NCBI GenBank assembly: GCA_026545765.1
Contig: CM048843.1
Span: 19,775,646-19,839,645, forward strand
DNA: 64,000 nt
DNA from: Plantago major
Taxonomy: Eukaryota > Streptophyta > Magnoliopsida > Lamiales > Plantaginaceae
Reading direction: 5' to 3'
A program made the position numbers and the translations under genes. The first letter of the stretch is position 1. Each line of letters starts with the position of its first letter. Below, piece by piece: positions 49,501 through 60,563 of the stretch. The notes under the pieces were generated by a model. That model saw only the letters and a list, made by a program, of their open reading frames with translations. It did not search any database and was not told where the DNA came from.

Positions 49501-50201
49501 ATGCATGAGCTTCTCTGATCTCCTTTTTCCCATAATGAAGTTTCTGGAAAAGGGAATTTATCTGGCTAGCAGATTAATGATTGATAGCTACTTTCCCATC
49601 TTCATGGAATCCTTTCCTTGCCATCCACCCAGGACTTGGGTTACTGTCTCTCCGATCATGTTATCTGCATTATTGATCAATCTTAAGCTAGACAGGCAAT
49701 TCCGAAGAACAAAAGCTTGAAGCACTTGCCTTATGCTCTATATTTTACTCCCTCGGCCCCACATTAAATGACTCATTTCTCTCATGTCACGGATTTTAAG
49801 GCCTAATGTTAATGGAAATGATTGATAGTAGTGGGTATTTCTTTGAATAAAGAATAAAAAGTTGTGAGGTTATATTAATTTATGAATAAAGAATGGATAG
49901 TGGGTATTGTGAATATGTTTGTTATTGGGTAATGCTCAAGTATGGGGGGAATAAACTTGCCAAAAATTGATGGGTGAAGCAAATAAGCAGGTCATTTAAA
50001 TTTATTTTAATGCCTTGCATGCCTAGGGGGCACAAAAAACATCCAACTCTGACTTTACGTTTGAAACCATGCCTTCAGATTCTGACATTAGACGAATTTA
50101 CCTACCTACCTAATAGCCAATTTTAGTACTCATATTATTCAGAGTAACCATTAGCAGCCTTTGATGAGGTGCGCACCTACTCGAGAGGTCAAGTTATTTG
50201 A

Positions 50202-50247
<46 letters not shown>

Positions 50248-52068
50248 ATGTTTCATTACTGCTTGGCACATCCCGTTAGCCGCTTCTCACATGTCTGCTT
50301 CTCTTTCTTGGAGCACTTCATTCATAGAACTAGTAAATCACGAGAAGAGCCATGACCTTACGGAGAATCTTCAGCAAATACTTCTTAGATTTTAATAATA
50401 AAGTAATATCTATTTTTTTTATTAAGTGGTAAATAAGAAGCTGATATCAAATCCATAGCCTCTTGGTTGTTTCTTGAGCTTAGTACAAAATATGAATGTC
50501 GCGAGAAATTCCCAGCCTATCATGATGTTCTAGTTGACTGTAGAGAATAAAAGAAAGATGACATTAGTTGAAGCGGAGATGCTTCAGAAGTTCAGGTATT
50601 AGTTAGTTGTGTTTACAGTTTACAGCTATTGGCTTGATCTACATCTAATATAAACTCAGTATTAAATTCAAATTATAGTTCCTTGAATAATACCTGATGA
50701 TATAATGGTAGTTTTCGTAGAAAAGTATGCAAAATTTTACGTCGCACATGATTAAATGAAATGTGCATGTTGCACATCTTGTTAACATGAGGTGTTCGGA
50801 AGACTAGTAATTAGATTGCTTCACATGAAACAATTTTTTTTTTTTTTTGAGTCCTCACATGTAATAACTTTAACAATATAGATGTGTTGTACCAAATTTG
50901 AATATTTGTACTATGTTTATGAAAGAACTTACATGCGATTTGTCTACAGTTATTCAGGTCTCCTTTTTTTGCGTCTGTATGTGTATGAGAATAGTAAGAA
51001 TGATAAAGTCTTAAGGGTAAGGTTCCATTGGTGTATAGAGATTACTATGTCTTTTGGTGGGTTAGAGAGTGCATAGGGAAAGTTAAAAACAAAGCCTCTT
51101 TATCTTTCATCTGCATAGGACGATTTACATGAGAATAAGGTTTTATATGTCTTCTCCTTCTGGCTTGATTGTGTTCCTGCTTTGTTTTTTTTTTTTTTTT
51201 TTTTTTTGCCTTAAAAGAACTGGCAGTTGAATCATCATCTACTCCCATATTATAAGAATACTGTCCTCAAGTATTTAACTATCTGGTCAAATAATTATAT
51301 CTTCACATCTTCAACACTAGTAATTAAGTAACTCGCTGATGTCTTACTTGGTCTTTCAGGTGTCAAAATTTGAGCATATCAAGTTTTTTATCTTTCCCTT
51401 TCAGTGGTTGGAAAGTGCTTAGGTTCCGTATGATGCTTGGGATGCTCCCTAGAAAGTCCAACCGTACCATTTGAAAATTCCTTTTAGATTTGATAGAAAT
51501 GAACTTTTTCTTGCTGTTTCCATTACCAGTTCAATGCGTAATGTTGTCACCTATTCAAGTGAATTTCATTCCTAAATCTATGTTGCCTACTTCAGTGTAT
51601 ACTCACACTTGTGTTTGCCATACGCAACTTGCTTAAGCGTGTGGATTCCTTGTCAACCTTTATTTTTCCCAATCTGTCTTCCATTTCCTTTTAATAATAT
51701 GTCTAGCTCGAAGTACCATAGTTAGAGCTGTTGCTTCTCAGTGGTAGATGCTCTATATCATGGTATGAAACTTCTATGGACAGCCACAAGTTACTATATT
51801 TGCTTTGTATTGATTGAATCAGCTGTCTCATATTCTCTGCTTTTCTATGTACAGGTCTACTGAAAAAGACACACTAACTTATCGATTGGTCGGAGTGGTG
51901 GAGCATTCAGGGTCCATGAGAGGTGGTCATTATGTCGCATATGTGAGAGGTACGCCAAGCAATGGACATTGCTCGTGGTACTATGCCAGTGATGCTCATG
52001 TGAACCAGGTTTCTTTAGAGACAGTTTTGAGCACTGAAGCCTACATTTTGTTCTATGAGAGAAGTTGA
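46532..52068 (+). CDS. UBP2: Ubiquitin-specific protease, plant UBP1/UBP2 type
   Basis: Three coding exons: 46532 to about 48956, 49072-49288 and 51855-52068, about 951 residues (Arabidopsis UBP2 is of similar length). A basic N-terminus precedes a ZnF-UBP domain (Cys/His residues at about 40-150, e.g. [26 protein letters not shown]). The USP catalytic core follows. The Cys box is [16 protein letters not shown] with C222, followed by [10 protein letters not shown]. The His box is [15 protein letters not shown] with H906, and ASDAHV carries D927. A long acidic Ser-rich insertion splits the core; zinc-binding CMECGH and CDNCSK (C721/C724) flank it. It removes ubiquitin from substrates (family knowledge). 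The first donor is uncertain: GT at 48957, or GC at 48945; both keep the frame and differ by four residues. Confidence 0.92.
49748..50000. mobile_element. Stowaway-like MITE fragment in the second UBP intron
   Basis: The left end CTCCCTCGGCCCCACATTAA is preceded by TA and has the form of plant Stowaway ends. The expected inverted right end is not intact, so the right limit is only estimated. Confidence 0.4.
50204..50244. repeat. (TA)n microsatellite in the second UBP intron
   Basis: About 20 uninterrupted TA units. The intron is 2,566 bp, much longer than the first. Confidence 0.95.
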
Positions 52069-53062
52069 GGCTGCTCACTTTTTGTTTCTTTACAACATTT
52101 TTGTTCTCCAATCAGGAGGAGATATATTTTCAATCGATAGTCACTATAATTTACAGATTGTTTTGAGGTGAAATGAGCTCTGAAAGTGAAATTAACAATT
52201 AGCTTAGAACAAGATGTTTTTGTACGTCTCTCTATATTCTTTGGGTTCTCATTCATTTATTGATGTACTATTACTTTTTATATTTTTCTAACGCGTTGCA
52301 TGTAATTCATTATTAGTAGTAATTCGTCACAACATTTTTGAACAGTACGTTTATGCCTGACCAGATCCCTGTAACATGTGAGCAGTGAGTGGTGTTTTTG
52401 TCGAACTGATTGTCGCTTTAATACCCGGATAAGATCCAGTAAATCACTGCTGTGACCCCTTGGAACCTCGGGCCTGTTTGTTCTTCCTTCCAGCTTAGAA
52501 GTCATAGCTTGGTTGTGCTTTTGCCGTCTATTGCAATGTTCTTCTCATAGTGCTGTTGCCCGTTGGCATAAGTTGTTATCTTACACATTGCTTAATGAGT
52601 GAAGGACATCAGGTTACTCTATATCTGTCCATGGAGAAACTGGCAGGTTACCTGATATCCTCAAGTTACTCAGTTGAACTGTTGTGGACATCAGGTGACC
52701 TTAAATTTTGACATTGTCTGAATTTTCAGACACGAACACTGTGACAAAAGAATGATCTGGACAATACCATCTTTCCAAATTATAAACGCTGGACAATACC
52801 ATCTTTCCAAATTATAAACGCCAAAGGGGTAAGATAACATTACAAGGATAACAAAAAATGATCTTCATGCCATATTAGGTTGAAAGAAAGGAACATTGCC
52901 ATTTTAGGTTGAGAAGAAATCACAATTAATCTTTGAGAAGGTCAATAAACACAAAAGTTAATGGCTAAAGAAACCATACTAGTAGTAACCTTCATAACTG
53001 CCCAGCAACAGGTTCAACTGTGCCTTCCATGTGGTGTAGAACCAACATCCACATTCAGTTAA
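52069..53062. other. Convergent 3' ends of UBP and HACD
   Basis: The interval contains the presumed 3' UTRs of both genes and a 32 bp tandem duplication. No other gene was found. Confidence 0.4.
52758..52821. repeat. Perfect 32 bp tandem duplication
   Basis: The unit starting TGGACAATACCATCTTTCCA and ending AATTATAAACGC is present twice head to tail, in the HACD 3' flank. Confidence 0.9.
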
Positions 53063-55087
53063 TCAGTTCCTCTTTGTCTTTTGGTTTTTACCCAGTTTCG
53101 AACGTCTTTGCTTGAATAAGTGAAGGTAAAGTTTCAACCACAATACCGGATAGCAGAGAAGAAGAACCTGCACACGAAATTCAGATCATGGGATTCGAAA
53201 ACAGAACACAACACCACACTGACATCAAGTTTCAAGGATATGATTTCATACCACAACGAAGTTATAATAGCTGAAAGGAAGGCTATCTGCGTACAGGTTT
53301 TCCTTCTTTATAAAAGGGAGCGCTTTGTACATGAGCCACACTGCATATCAAGTAGGGGTGGATAAGTTCATCAGAATAATGATGAACATGTAAAGAAATG
53401 TGAGTTTCAAGTATTTGAATGGTCTTACTCTCGCCAGGAAAAACTCCAATCGGGTATAAGACAATGAATGCATTATACCTACAATATACAATAAGGTTAG
53501 AGAACACATTACACGGCTGTGACAAACATGTAAGAACGAAGCTGAATCACACTTGCGGATTATAGAAAGAGTTAAACCTGATCCAGGCGACCCAGTTTGG
53601 AGGGTTGCCAACGCAATTCAGTGCATAATGGGTATATCTGATCACCTACATCCATACAATAAAAGGAATTATGTGGCACTGAAGGATGTATCATTAGAAC
53701 AAATAGTGCATCCAAGATAAACAGCAAAGGGAATACACATGATCATGTTGATTCGTCAGTGCCTACTACCAAAACTTGGATGCACTAGAATCAGAACCCA
53801 AGGTACGTGTTGCATATCGATTTTCTTCACTCTTCAGAAAACATCGTCATGATCATTGAAATCGAAGATGCAACAAAAGACTGGTCTCATGCACAGTCAC
53901 TTAGCTTCTGATATTTTGATGCCACGAGAAGTCTGGTAGTAGGCACTGACGAATCAACGTGGTTATATTCAACTTCACATTTCAAAACGCATAATGCCAT
54001 GAAGCACGAGCATCACTATATCTGGCAGATATAGTGATAATCCCAGCATTTATCAACCACAATATCCTTCACAAAAAGCTCTGGAATTCGTTCGAGGTCA
54101 AAACCACTCAACATCACGTGGTTCGGTTCACATAGGCTTTAACAGTTAACACTTGACACTTAACAAATCCATGTATGATTCAGATACCAAATTAGAAACA
54201 TGAAATGGAACTTTGGAACTCACATCCGATATGCTCCAAGCGACAAATGTTACAAACACAGATGGCAGTTCCTGGAGCTACACCAAGACACACAGTAAAC
54301 TTATAGTCAGATTTTGATCAATATTAGGCCAACTGCTGAATCTGGTTGCTACAGAACTGATCAAACTTACCTGAGGAATTCGACGGACAATAGCAAACAA
54401 GAAGTGAGTCCTTCCACCCCATTGCATAAGTGGCATCATAACACCACTTGGAACAATCCCTTCAAAATCACTCATCTCAGAAACTTAACAAACCAAAACA
54501 TATAATCCAAATGCCAATATCAAAACATTACTACTTCCTCCGCCCCGGATCAAACTTATCACTTTGACCTTTTGCGGTCAAATTTTTCCAACTTTGACTA
54601 CGAATTAATGCAAATGTAAAATGTTCAATTTTTTTATATAATGAAAATTTAAGATTTATTCGTAGTTAAAGTTGGAAAAAAAATTTGACCGCAAAAAGTA
54701 AAAGCGAGAATCTTTATCCGGGACGGAGGAATAGTAAACTCTTACCAATACACCCATGAATAACTTCCAAGAACGCAACAGCTTGCAACAGACCTACAAA
54801 CAGTACAAAAGTGAGTAGTTGCAACTTGCAATCTTGCATTTTTCACCCAATTTTTCCACTAAATTTAAAAAGAGATGCTTACAAACAAGTTCACCGGCAG
54901 AAGAGTAAGTGGCATTGACAGAGTTGGTGTAAAACAAGCTGCATAAAATCTTGAAAAGGGCTAATGACCTGCAAAAGCAACAAGCATGGTGAGTGTTTGT
55001 GATATTGACTGAGAGGGAAAAGGAGGTAATTTCTCACCATCCCAGAGCCTGGAAGGCGTTGTAAGAAAAGAGATACAATTTCTTCAT
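53063..55087 (-). CDS. HACD: Very-long-chain 3-hydroxyacyl-CoA dehydratase (PTPLA/PASTICCINO2-like)
   Basis: Nine small exons on the minus strand: 55038-55087, 54883-54968, 54746-54793, 54371-54459, 54224-54271, 53578-53645, 53429-53478, 53252-53340 and 53063-53167. All are GT-AG and phases agree, giving 210 residues, close to the usual 220. Recognisable blocks are LYLFSYNAFQALGW, LLQAVAFLEVIHGCIG, IVPSGVMMPLMQWGGRTHF, VAWSISDVIRYTHYAL, YPIGVFPGEMWLMYKALPFI and a Lys/Arg-rich C-terminus. The conserved active-site Tyr and Glu are at about Y138 and E146. This enzyme dehydrates 3-hydroxyacyl-CoA in ER very-long-chain fatty-acid elongation (family knowledge). It resembles the second plant paralog rather than PAS2 itself. 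Intron 3 contains a Stowaway MITE and intron 5 a foldback. Confidence 0.9.
53745..53960. repeat. Foldback in HACD intron 5
   Basis: A perfect 24-base inverted repeat: the arm GTTGATTCGTCAGTGCCTAC plus TACC at 53747-53770 pairs with 53935-53958. Imperfect pairing extends to about 30 bases. The loop is about 164 bases. Confidence 0.8.
54534..54731. mobile_element. Stowaway MITE (198 bp) in HACD intron 3
   Basis: The ends are CTTCCTCCGCCCCGGATC and the complement of TTCCTCCGTCCCGGAT, flanked by TA on both sides (54532-54533 and 54732-54733). The element is almost fully self-complementary, including TTTGACCGCAAAA-type inner repeats. Confidence 0.9.
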
Positions 55088-56008
55088 GTAGAAGTGGACT
55101 AAAAATGGTTTCTTGGAAATGACAAGAATATTTTCTTTGGAAAGGGGGTATATTTACCCTATGTAGCCATTGTTTGTGTTCTTTTTCGATTTTGTAGTTA
55201 TTAGCACCACAAGTTTGGACTTTGGAGGGTGAGAGCTGAAATGCTATTCAATTTGAGCGGGTCCAATCATTCAATATGGGCCATAGTGAAATTTGCTCCC
55301 CAAAAGGTACCTTTACATTAAAGATCTCTCCAATGATATCTAACCTAGTTTTCTCAATTATGTATCCGAAGTCCGAACCCGAGTCGTTCTTTGTAAGGCC
55401 ATGTGGGTCGAGGCCTGACCATTTGGATCGGTGCGTTTATTCAGCTCTCCGCGGGGTGATTGTTATCCCTATTGTACAACGCATATCCTTTTCCGCTCAT
55501 CATGTCCTCTCTCGTGCACGAATTGGGAAACTTCCTAGTTAGCCCCATCAGAGCAAACACGCTTGACTTTGGATTTCTTATGGATTTATTCCCGAAAAAA
55601 ATATGCATTTGTTTGGTATGTTAGTGTTTTCAACCCATTTAAATTCTATGAAACTATCGCAATAACACTTTAAATACGTAAATATGATATTGTCAAATAT
55701 ACTTGATATTGGAGGAATATGATTTTAGAAAAATCCTTACTTTGTAAGAATTTGACATTATTCATTTCCAATGTTTTTCAAGAGTCGTGCCTAGTCAAAT
55801 AGTATCATATAATTTCACCCATAATCAAATTTAATCGAGTCGAGCCGAATCTTAAAGTAATCGAACTTGAAATTGAACTTGAGGTCAGTAACTTGTAATG
55901 AGTTTAATTGAAAACAGTACAAATTATAAAATGTTGTATTTGATTTCAAAAAAATATATAAAAAATTAATTTAGTATAACGAGCGCTATAGAGTCAAGTC
56001 TATCTGAT
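55088..56008. other. Intergenic region upstream of HACD
   Basis: HACD promoter and 5' UTR (minus strand) plus AT-rich DNA. No other gene was recognised. Confidence 0.35.
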
Positions 56009-56013
56009 CAACT

Positions 56014-56940
56014 TGTTGATACAGAAATATGTTCAATCCGTTTAAAACGCTCTGAAGGCGAATCCTAAGGTGAATTAGTATCTTAAAGGCCACATTTACA
56101 AGAGGCCCGACCCCACTGTTCTGTAGGTCCGGGCCTCACACACTATAAGAGAGGAAATGTGGTTCAAGGCAATTGGTGGTCCGGACCATCTGGGTCCGAC
56201 CCACCTCACCACACCTCCACCTCTCACACATACGGGTGAAGAAGAGCAAAACGACTAATAATAGCCTAGGATTGGACGGCCTAAGGGTTAGACATCTCAC
56301 CACCAGAGACCAAGCGTACAATACTAATAACGCATTGCCCAAACCGGACCATGCATGACAGTATATCTCCGAAGGAATAGAGGATTAAGGCAATCTTTCT
56401 GAGACATGAGCTATTCCTAATCCAGACCATACACTTAGTCATCAATCCGGAGCTCTCCTTCATCAGGGCTGAGGGTTCGATCAAAGTGCTAGAATGTCCA
56501 TTACGCCCCCAAAGGCCCAAGAAGGCAAATAGGTCAGACCAAACCCTATGCATGGGCCTTGGGCCCAATAAGGCATTGGTGGCTCATTATGAAGCGTACA
56601 CTTGACACAATCTCATTAGTCCCTCCATTTAAGAGGCAAACCTATAAATACGACATAGATTCCCATGCAATAGTAAGTCACTATTCCTCATAATCACACT
56701 TGAACACTTTAACATAGTAGACAGTCAATCCCTCTCAAGTCCCAAATAAAGTCTTTATCCGGTTTGACCCTAAGCAAACCGGGTTTGCCGTTCTAACCCC
56801 CCACTAGCCTTTGTGCAAGTCCTTACCAGGTGTCGCTCAAGAAGACCTTAGGACCTTACCAAGCGTTCTAGAACAAATTACAGGGTTAGGACAAGGACTT
56901 AGTAAGAACTTAGTAGGTGTTGGGGATTTACCCCTCAACA
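56014..56940 (+). mobile_element. Solo LTR (927 bp) with 5 bp target duplication
   Basis: It begins TGTTGATACAG, ends CCCCTCAACA and is flanked by CAACT on both sides (56009-56013 and 56941-56945). A TATA box, CCTATAAATAC, lies at about 56640 and is followed by a C-rich transcribed-looking region. There is no internal coding sequence or partner LTR. The sequence is unrelated to the LTR at 42950. Confidence 0.85.
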
Positions 56941-56945
56941 CAACT

Positions 56946-58177
56946 CGTTAATTAAACGACAAAAAATGAAGTTCAATTCGATCACCTTATCAAGCTGGCC
57001 GATCTCGAGCCGAATACTGAGTAAGGCTTGACTCCCTATGACACCCGCTACGTACGTACTCTCCATAGATATTCTATCGATATTTATTTATTCTAATATA
57101 TGTGTTAATATCTATCTAGCTATACTAATATTAGAAAATACATGGTTTGATATGCATATAGAAGTTTGAACTATACATTACCTTCATGTAAATTTTCATA
57201 TCACACATTATTTGATAAAGTGTAAATAATTATGTGATAAAAAAATCATATGCAGGTTCCGCGAATGGGTAAAGTTTAGTTTCTCTATATTAATATTAAA
57301 AGACCTATGGACTCATACCAAAATGTGTTGTTCCACTTTTACCCTTATCTTCAAGAGGAATTAAATTAAAGATTATCATGCATGAACATAACTTCCAAAA
57401 ATTAATACATCAGTCTACATGCACCTAAGAAAAGAAGTAACAAAACCATAGTAAAAGGCAAGATGCAAAAATCTAGGAGTCAATGCGGAATTGAATAAAT
57501 TAAAAGAAGTATATCTCTTAAGCTTCCTCCTACTCATCTTGCATTGTTATATATTCCCACATATCCCTTTTATTGGTAAACCACCACTTACTCAATCAAT
57601 CACAAAAAACCTTTCCATTGCAAATTAGTTTTTATGGATTCTCAAAATTCTGCGAGCTTCAATTACGGTCGTGCAATAAGTTTTGAGAGAGCAGGATCAA
57701 GAGATTGGGAACGTCGTAGGCAAATTCCAATTCACTATATATATATCTTACGGTTCCTTCTTATTCAATTATATGCTCTATGAAACGTTTAATTTTACTT
57801 CATATCTCCAAAAGTTTATAATCTTTTTTTAACATAGACAATACAACAATATCGTAGATGGACCGACCATTAGGAGAAGTAGATTGACGTCACTTATAAT
57901 ATATCAAACTTACGAGCACGAAACCAAGCATGGTTACGAGTCTTATATGGTGCTTACATTATTTATTAGTTTTAACATATTGTTGGTCTTTATATCAAAA
58001 TTATAATGTATATCATAAATATTTTGCATGCGAATACCGTGTTCATAATAGCTAGTAAATAAGTTTATGAATTTGTTTCTTGGGAAACAGAAACGCATTT
58101 AGTTAAGTTTTAAGGTTAAGTTTGGGGGAGACCGAAGATTTGTCGATATGCATGAAAATGCAATTGATCATCTAATA
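56946..58177. other. Intergenic region upstream of the lectin gene
   Basis: A small frame at 57633 starts MDSQNSASFNYGRAISFERA and could be a first exon of the lectin gene or a separate fragment. It has no family I recognise. The remainder is AT-rich. Confidence 0.3.
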
Positions 58178-58424
58178 CTCCCTCAATTTCAGACAAAGTG
58201 TTACATTTTACTATTCTGCGGTCAACTGTCTCCGTGTTTGACCACAATTTACTCTTAAATGATATTAATAAATAAATTATTAAAATCATATAATGAAAAT
58301 TTAGCAATTAAATTTTTATTATATGATTCTATTAAATTATTTACTATTATCGTTTATGAGTATTTTAATCAGCTAAAACGATTACCATAATCAAAATGTA
58401 ACACTTTCTCTGAAATTGAGGGAG
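58178..58424. mobile_element. Stowaway MITE (247 bp)
   Basis: The ends are CTCCCTCAATTTCAGACAAA and the complement of CTCCCTCAATTTCAGAGAAA, with TA on each side (58176-58177 and 58425-58426). The inner part contains GTGTTACATTTT on both arms. Confidence 0.9.
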
Positions 58425-58766
58425 TAATTTGGAGCGAGAATTTGAACGTACGTACATGCATGCATGTAATAAATTGTGGTAGTAAGCAGTTTATAAACAT
58501 TAAACAGTACTACTAGAATTTATTTAACAATATAATTTCAGACGACGTTAGGTACTATTTCTAGTCTAGTTAGCTACCTATATATGTGCCTATAAATAAC
58601 AACAGTGAGTGAGTGAGTCGACATGGAATCTATGATCAAGATAGGACCAGTTGGAATTAATTCCCGTTATGCAGGATCTGTTTGGGATGAAAAAGGCAAC
58701 TCTAAGATCGTCCAGATTTTTATATGGTACACGGATCATTACGGTGTCTATGCGCTCCAGTTTCAG

Positions 58767-58883
58767 TCGGAGTGTTTGGTTATACGTTTGAATTGAGTTT
58801 TACCGATTTGATTTCGTTTTATAAAACTAGCTTCAATTTGAATTGAGTTTTCTCAATTCAAATGTGTAACCAAACACTCCGAG
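58767..58883. mobile_element. Short MITE (about 117 bp) inside the lectin exon
   Basis: The ends are inverted: TCGGAGTGTTTGGTTATACG and the complement of CTCGGAGTGTTTGGTTACAC. They are followed on each side by TTTGAATTGAG, so the insert is nearly all stem. No clear target duplication was found. It puts an in-frame stop about 15 codons after the junction. Confidence 0.75.
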
Positions 58884-59121
58884 TATGTTTCTGCGAATGG
58901 ATCTTTGGTCAATGTCCAAGAGGCATGGCCCCCAAGTTGCATCCCGGTTTGCTGTTGTAAGTTCATTTCATTTTCACTGAACACATACATACAAATTAAA
59001 ACAAATTGAGGTTAATAAGTGGAGCTGGTAAATTAATCGATGCAGGTGAAGTTTAGTCCAAGCCCGAATGGTGAGGAACATTTGACTCGGATCAGTGGCT
59101 ATTACAGTACATTACATACAG

Positions 59122-59296
59122 GCTCCCTGTTTAGCAAATCAGTTGATTTGCTAAAAATGGTATGTATAAATAAATCAGCTAACTTATTATTTTTTTTATA
59201 AATTTCCTGAACAAACTTTTCAAATCAGCTAGCTTATCAGCTACAAGCTAGGCGTTCACGTAACAAGCTTATTACGAAAATAAGCTCGTGCTAAAC
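59122..59296. mobile_element. hAT-like MITE (175 bp) inside the lectin exon
   Basis: Flanked by an exact 8 bp duplication, ACATACAG (59114-59121 and 59297-59304), the size expected for hAT. The ends share TGTTTAGCA in inverse orientation and the interior has AATCAGCTAGCTTATCAGC. The lectin frame is continuous when only one copy of the 8 bp is counted. Confidence 0.75.
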
Positions 59297-59498
59297 ACAT
59301 ACAGCCATAGTATCACTGACATTTGAAACAAACCGCGGAGTATATGGACCATATGGGCCCACACAGGAAACCAGGTCCATTCCAGATAGCCCATTTAGCT
59401 TCGACCTTGGCCAAAATCAGTTTGGAGGATTTCATGGTTCACTTGGCACAAACGGCGGAATATTAAACTCGCTCGGAGTTTACCTCAAGACCATTTAA

Positions 59499-60563
59499 TT
59501 CTAATATTCCCTACGTCGGATCATCGATCGATCTATGTTACTACTAGCTGCTCCAATCAACTACCATTATAAACTAAATAAATGTATGTCATCAACAAAT
59601 CATTCCGTGTGAGACGGATATTAATAATATCCTATTATTTTTGGTATATGTCTCCTCTTTTTTCTTATTATATACTAAGTGTGTAAAGCGTATACCAAAT
59701 CTATACTGCATCTTTTGCATCTTTTACTAAAATCTAAAATTTACACTATGATATGCATTATTATACATTTACAAGTTGGTGCTATGTCTCAAAAATGTTT
59801 TAAAATGTTAATATTATAAAGTGTTTTGTTAATATTTGAGAACATTTCAACCAAAAGACAATTGAAGGAATATATATTCTTAGACTACTCTCTGAATAGT
59901 AAAGCATTTGTAGAATTTACAATAAGAAAATCCAAAAGATTGAAGAATTTATTCATATTGGATTCAAGGAAGACATACGAGGATAACCTGATAGAACATA
60001 CCTTCAAGAAGGTTCGAAAAGTTGATCATAGAAGAATCCATTAATGATAAGAATCAGAAAGGGAAGAAACCCACTATTGAATTAGAGGATGAGTTTTACT
60101 AAGAAAGGCCAACTATTGTGCCAAGTAACACAACCAGATGAATATGATGATGAATTTCCGACAAGAAACTCAGAAATGGAACCGACTGCTAAAATTTCTC
60201 AGCATCCTCATGAAGACACTAGAGAGGTTGCTGAAGAAATTTCCTGAGCAAGGGAACCAACTTCAGAAACCTTATATACTGAACACGTATCTAATTAATA
60301 ATAAGGATCTGTATGCCGAAATGCATCATGTGCATTTAACCCCCAAAGTTCAAAACCATTCAAGAAATGGATAAGAGACCATCAAGCAAAAGTGTGATTG
60401 GACCACTGGATGGAGTCAAAACTCGGAGAAGAGTTGTTGAAGAAGCATCTCTCTACTCTTATTTCATCTCCAAAATTGAGCCAAAGACTATTGAAGAAAC
60501 ATTACGAGATACTAACAAAACTGTGTTGCAACATTCGATGGTACCATGCCGAGATTATCACTA
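59499..60563. other. Region between the lectin and F-box genes
   Basis: AT-rich. Several frames between 59826 and 60570 (Lys/Arg-rich) have no recognisable family. Nothing else could be supported. Confidence 0.3.

Larger units (their letters stand above)
58622..59498 (+). pseudogene. Jacalin-like (mannose-binding type) lectin gene, broken by two MITE insertions
   Basis: The frame starts MESMIKIGPVGINSRYAGSV and continues WDEKG and IVQIFI, as in plant jacalin-related lectins. It is interrupted at 58767 and resumes at 58884 with YVSANGSL. An intron follows (donor near 58956, acceptor near 59045), then VKFSPSPNGEEHLTRISG. A second insertion at 59122-59296 breaks the same exon. The end is SLTFETNRGVYGPYG then FGGFHGSLGTN and a stop at 59496-59498. 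Single-domain jacalin lectins are about 150 residues, and the pieces add up to that. Both insertions introduce stops, so the gene is probably inactive unless they are spliced out. The upstream exon is unclear. Confidence 0.75.

Noticed and set aside
56136-56568. Open frames on both strands near 56.2-56.5 kb
   Set aside because: They lie inside the solo LTR and show no protein resemblance.
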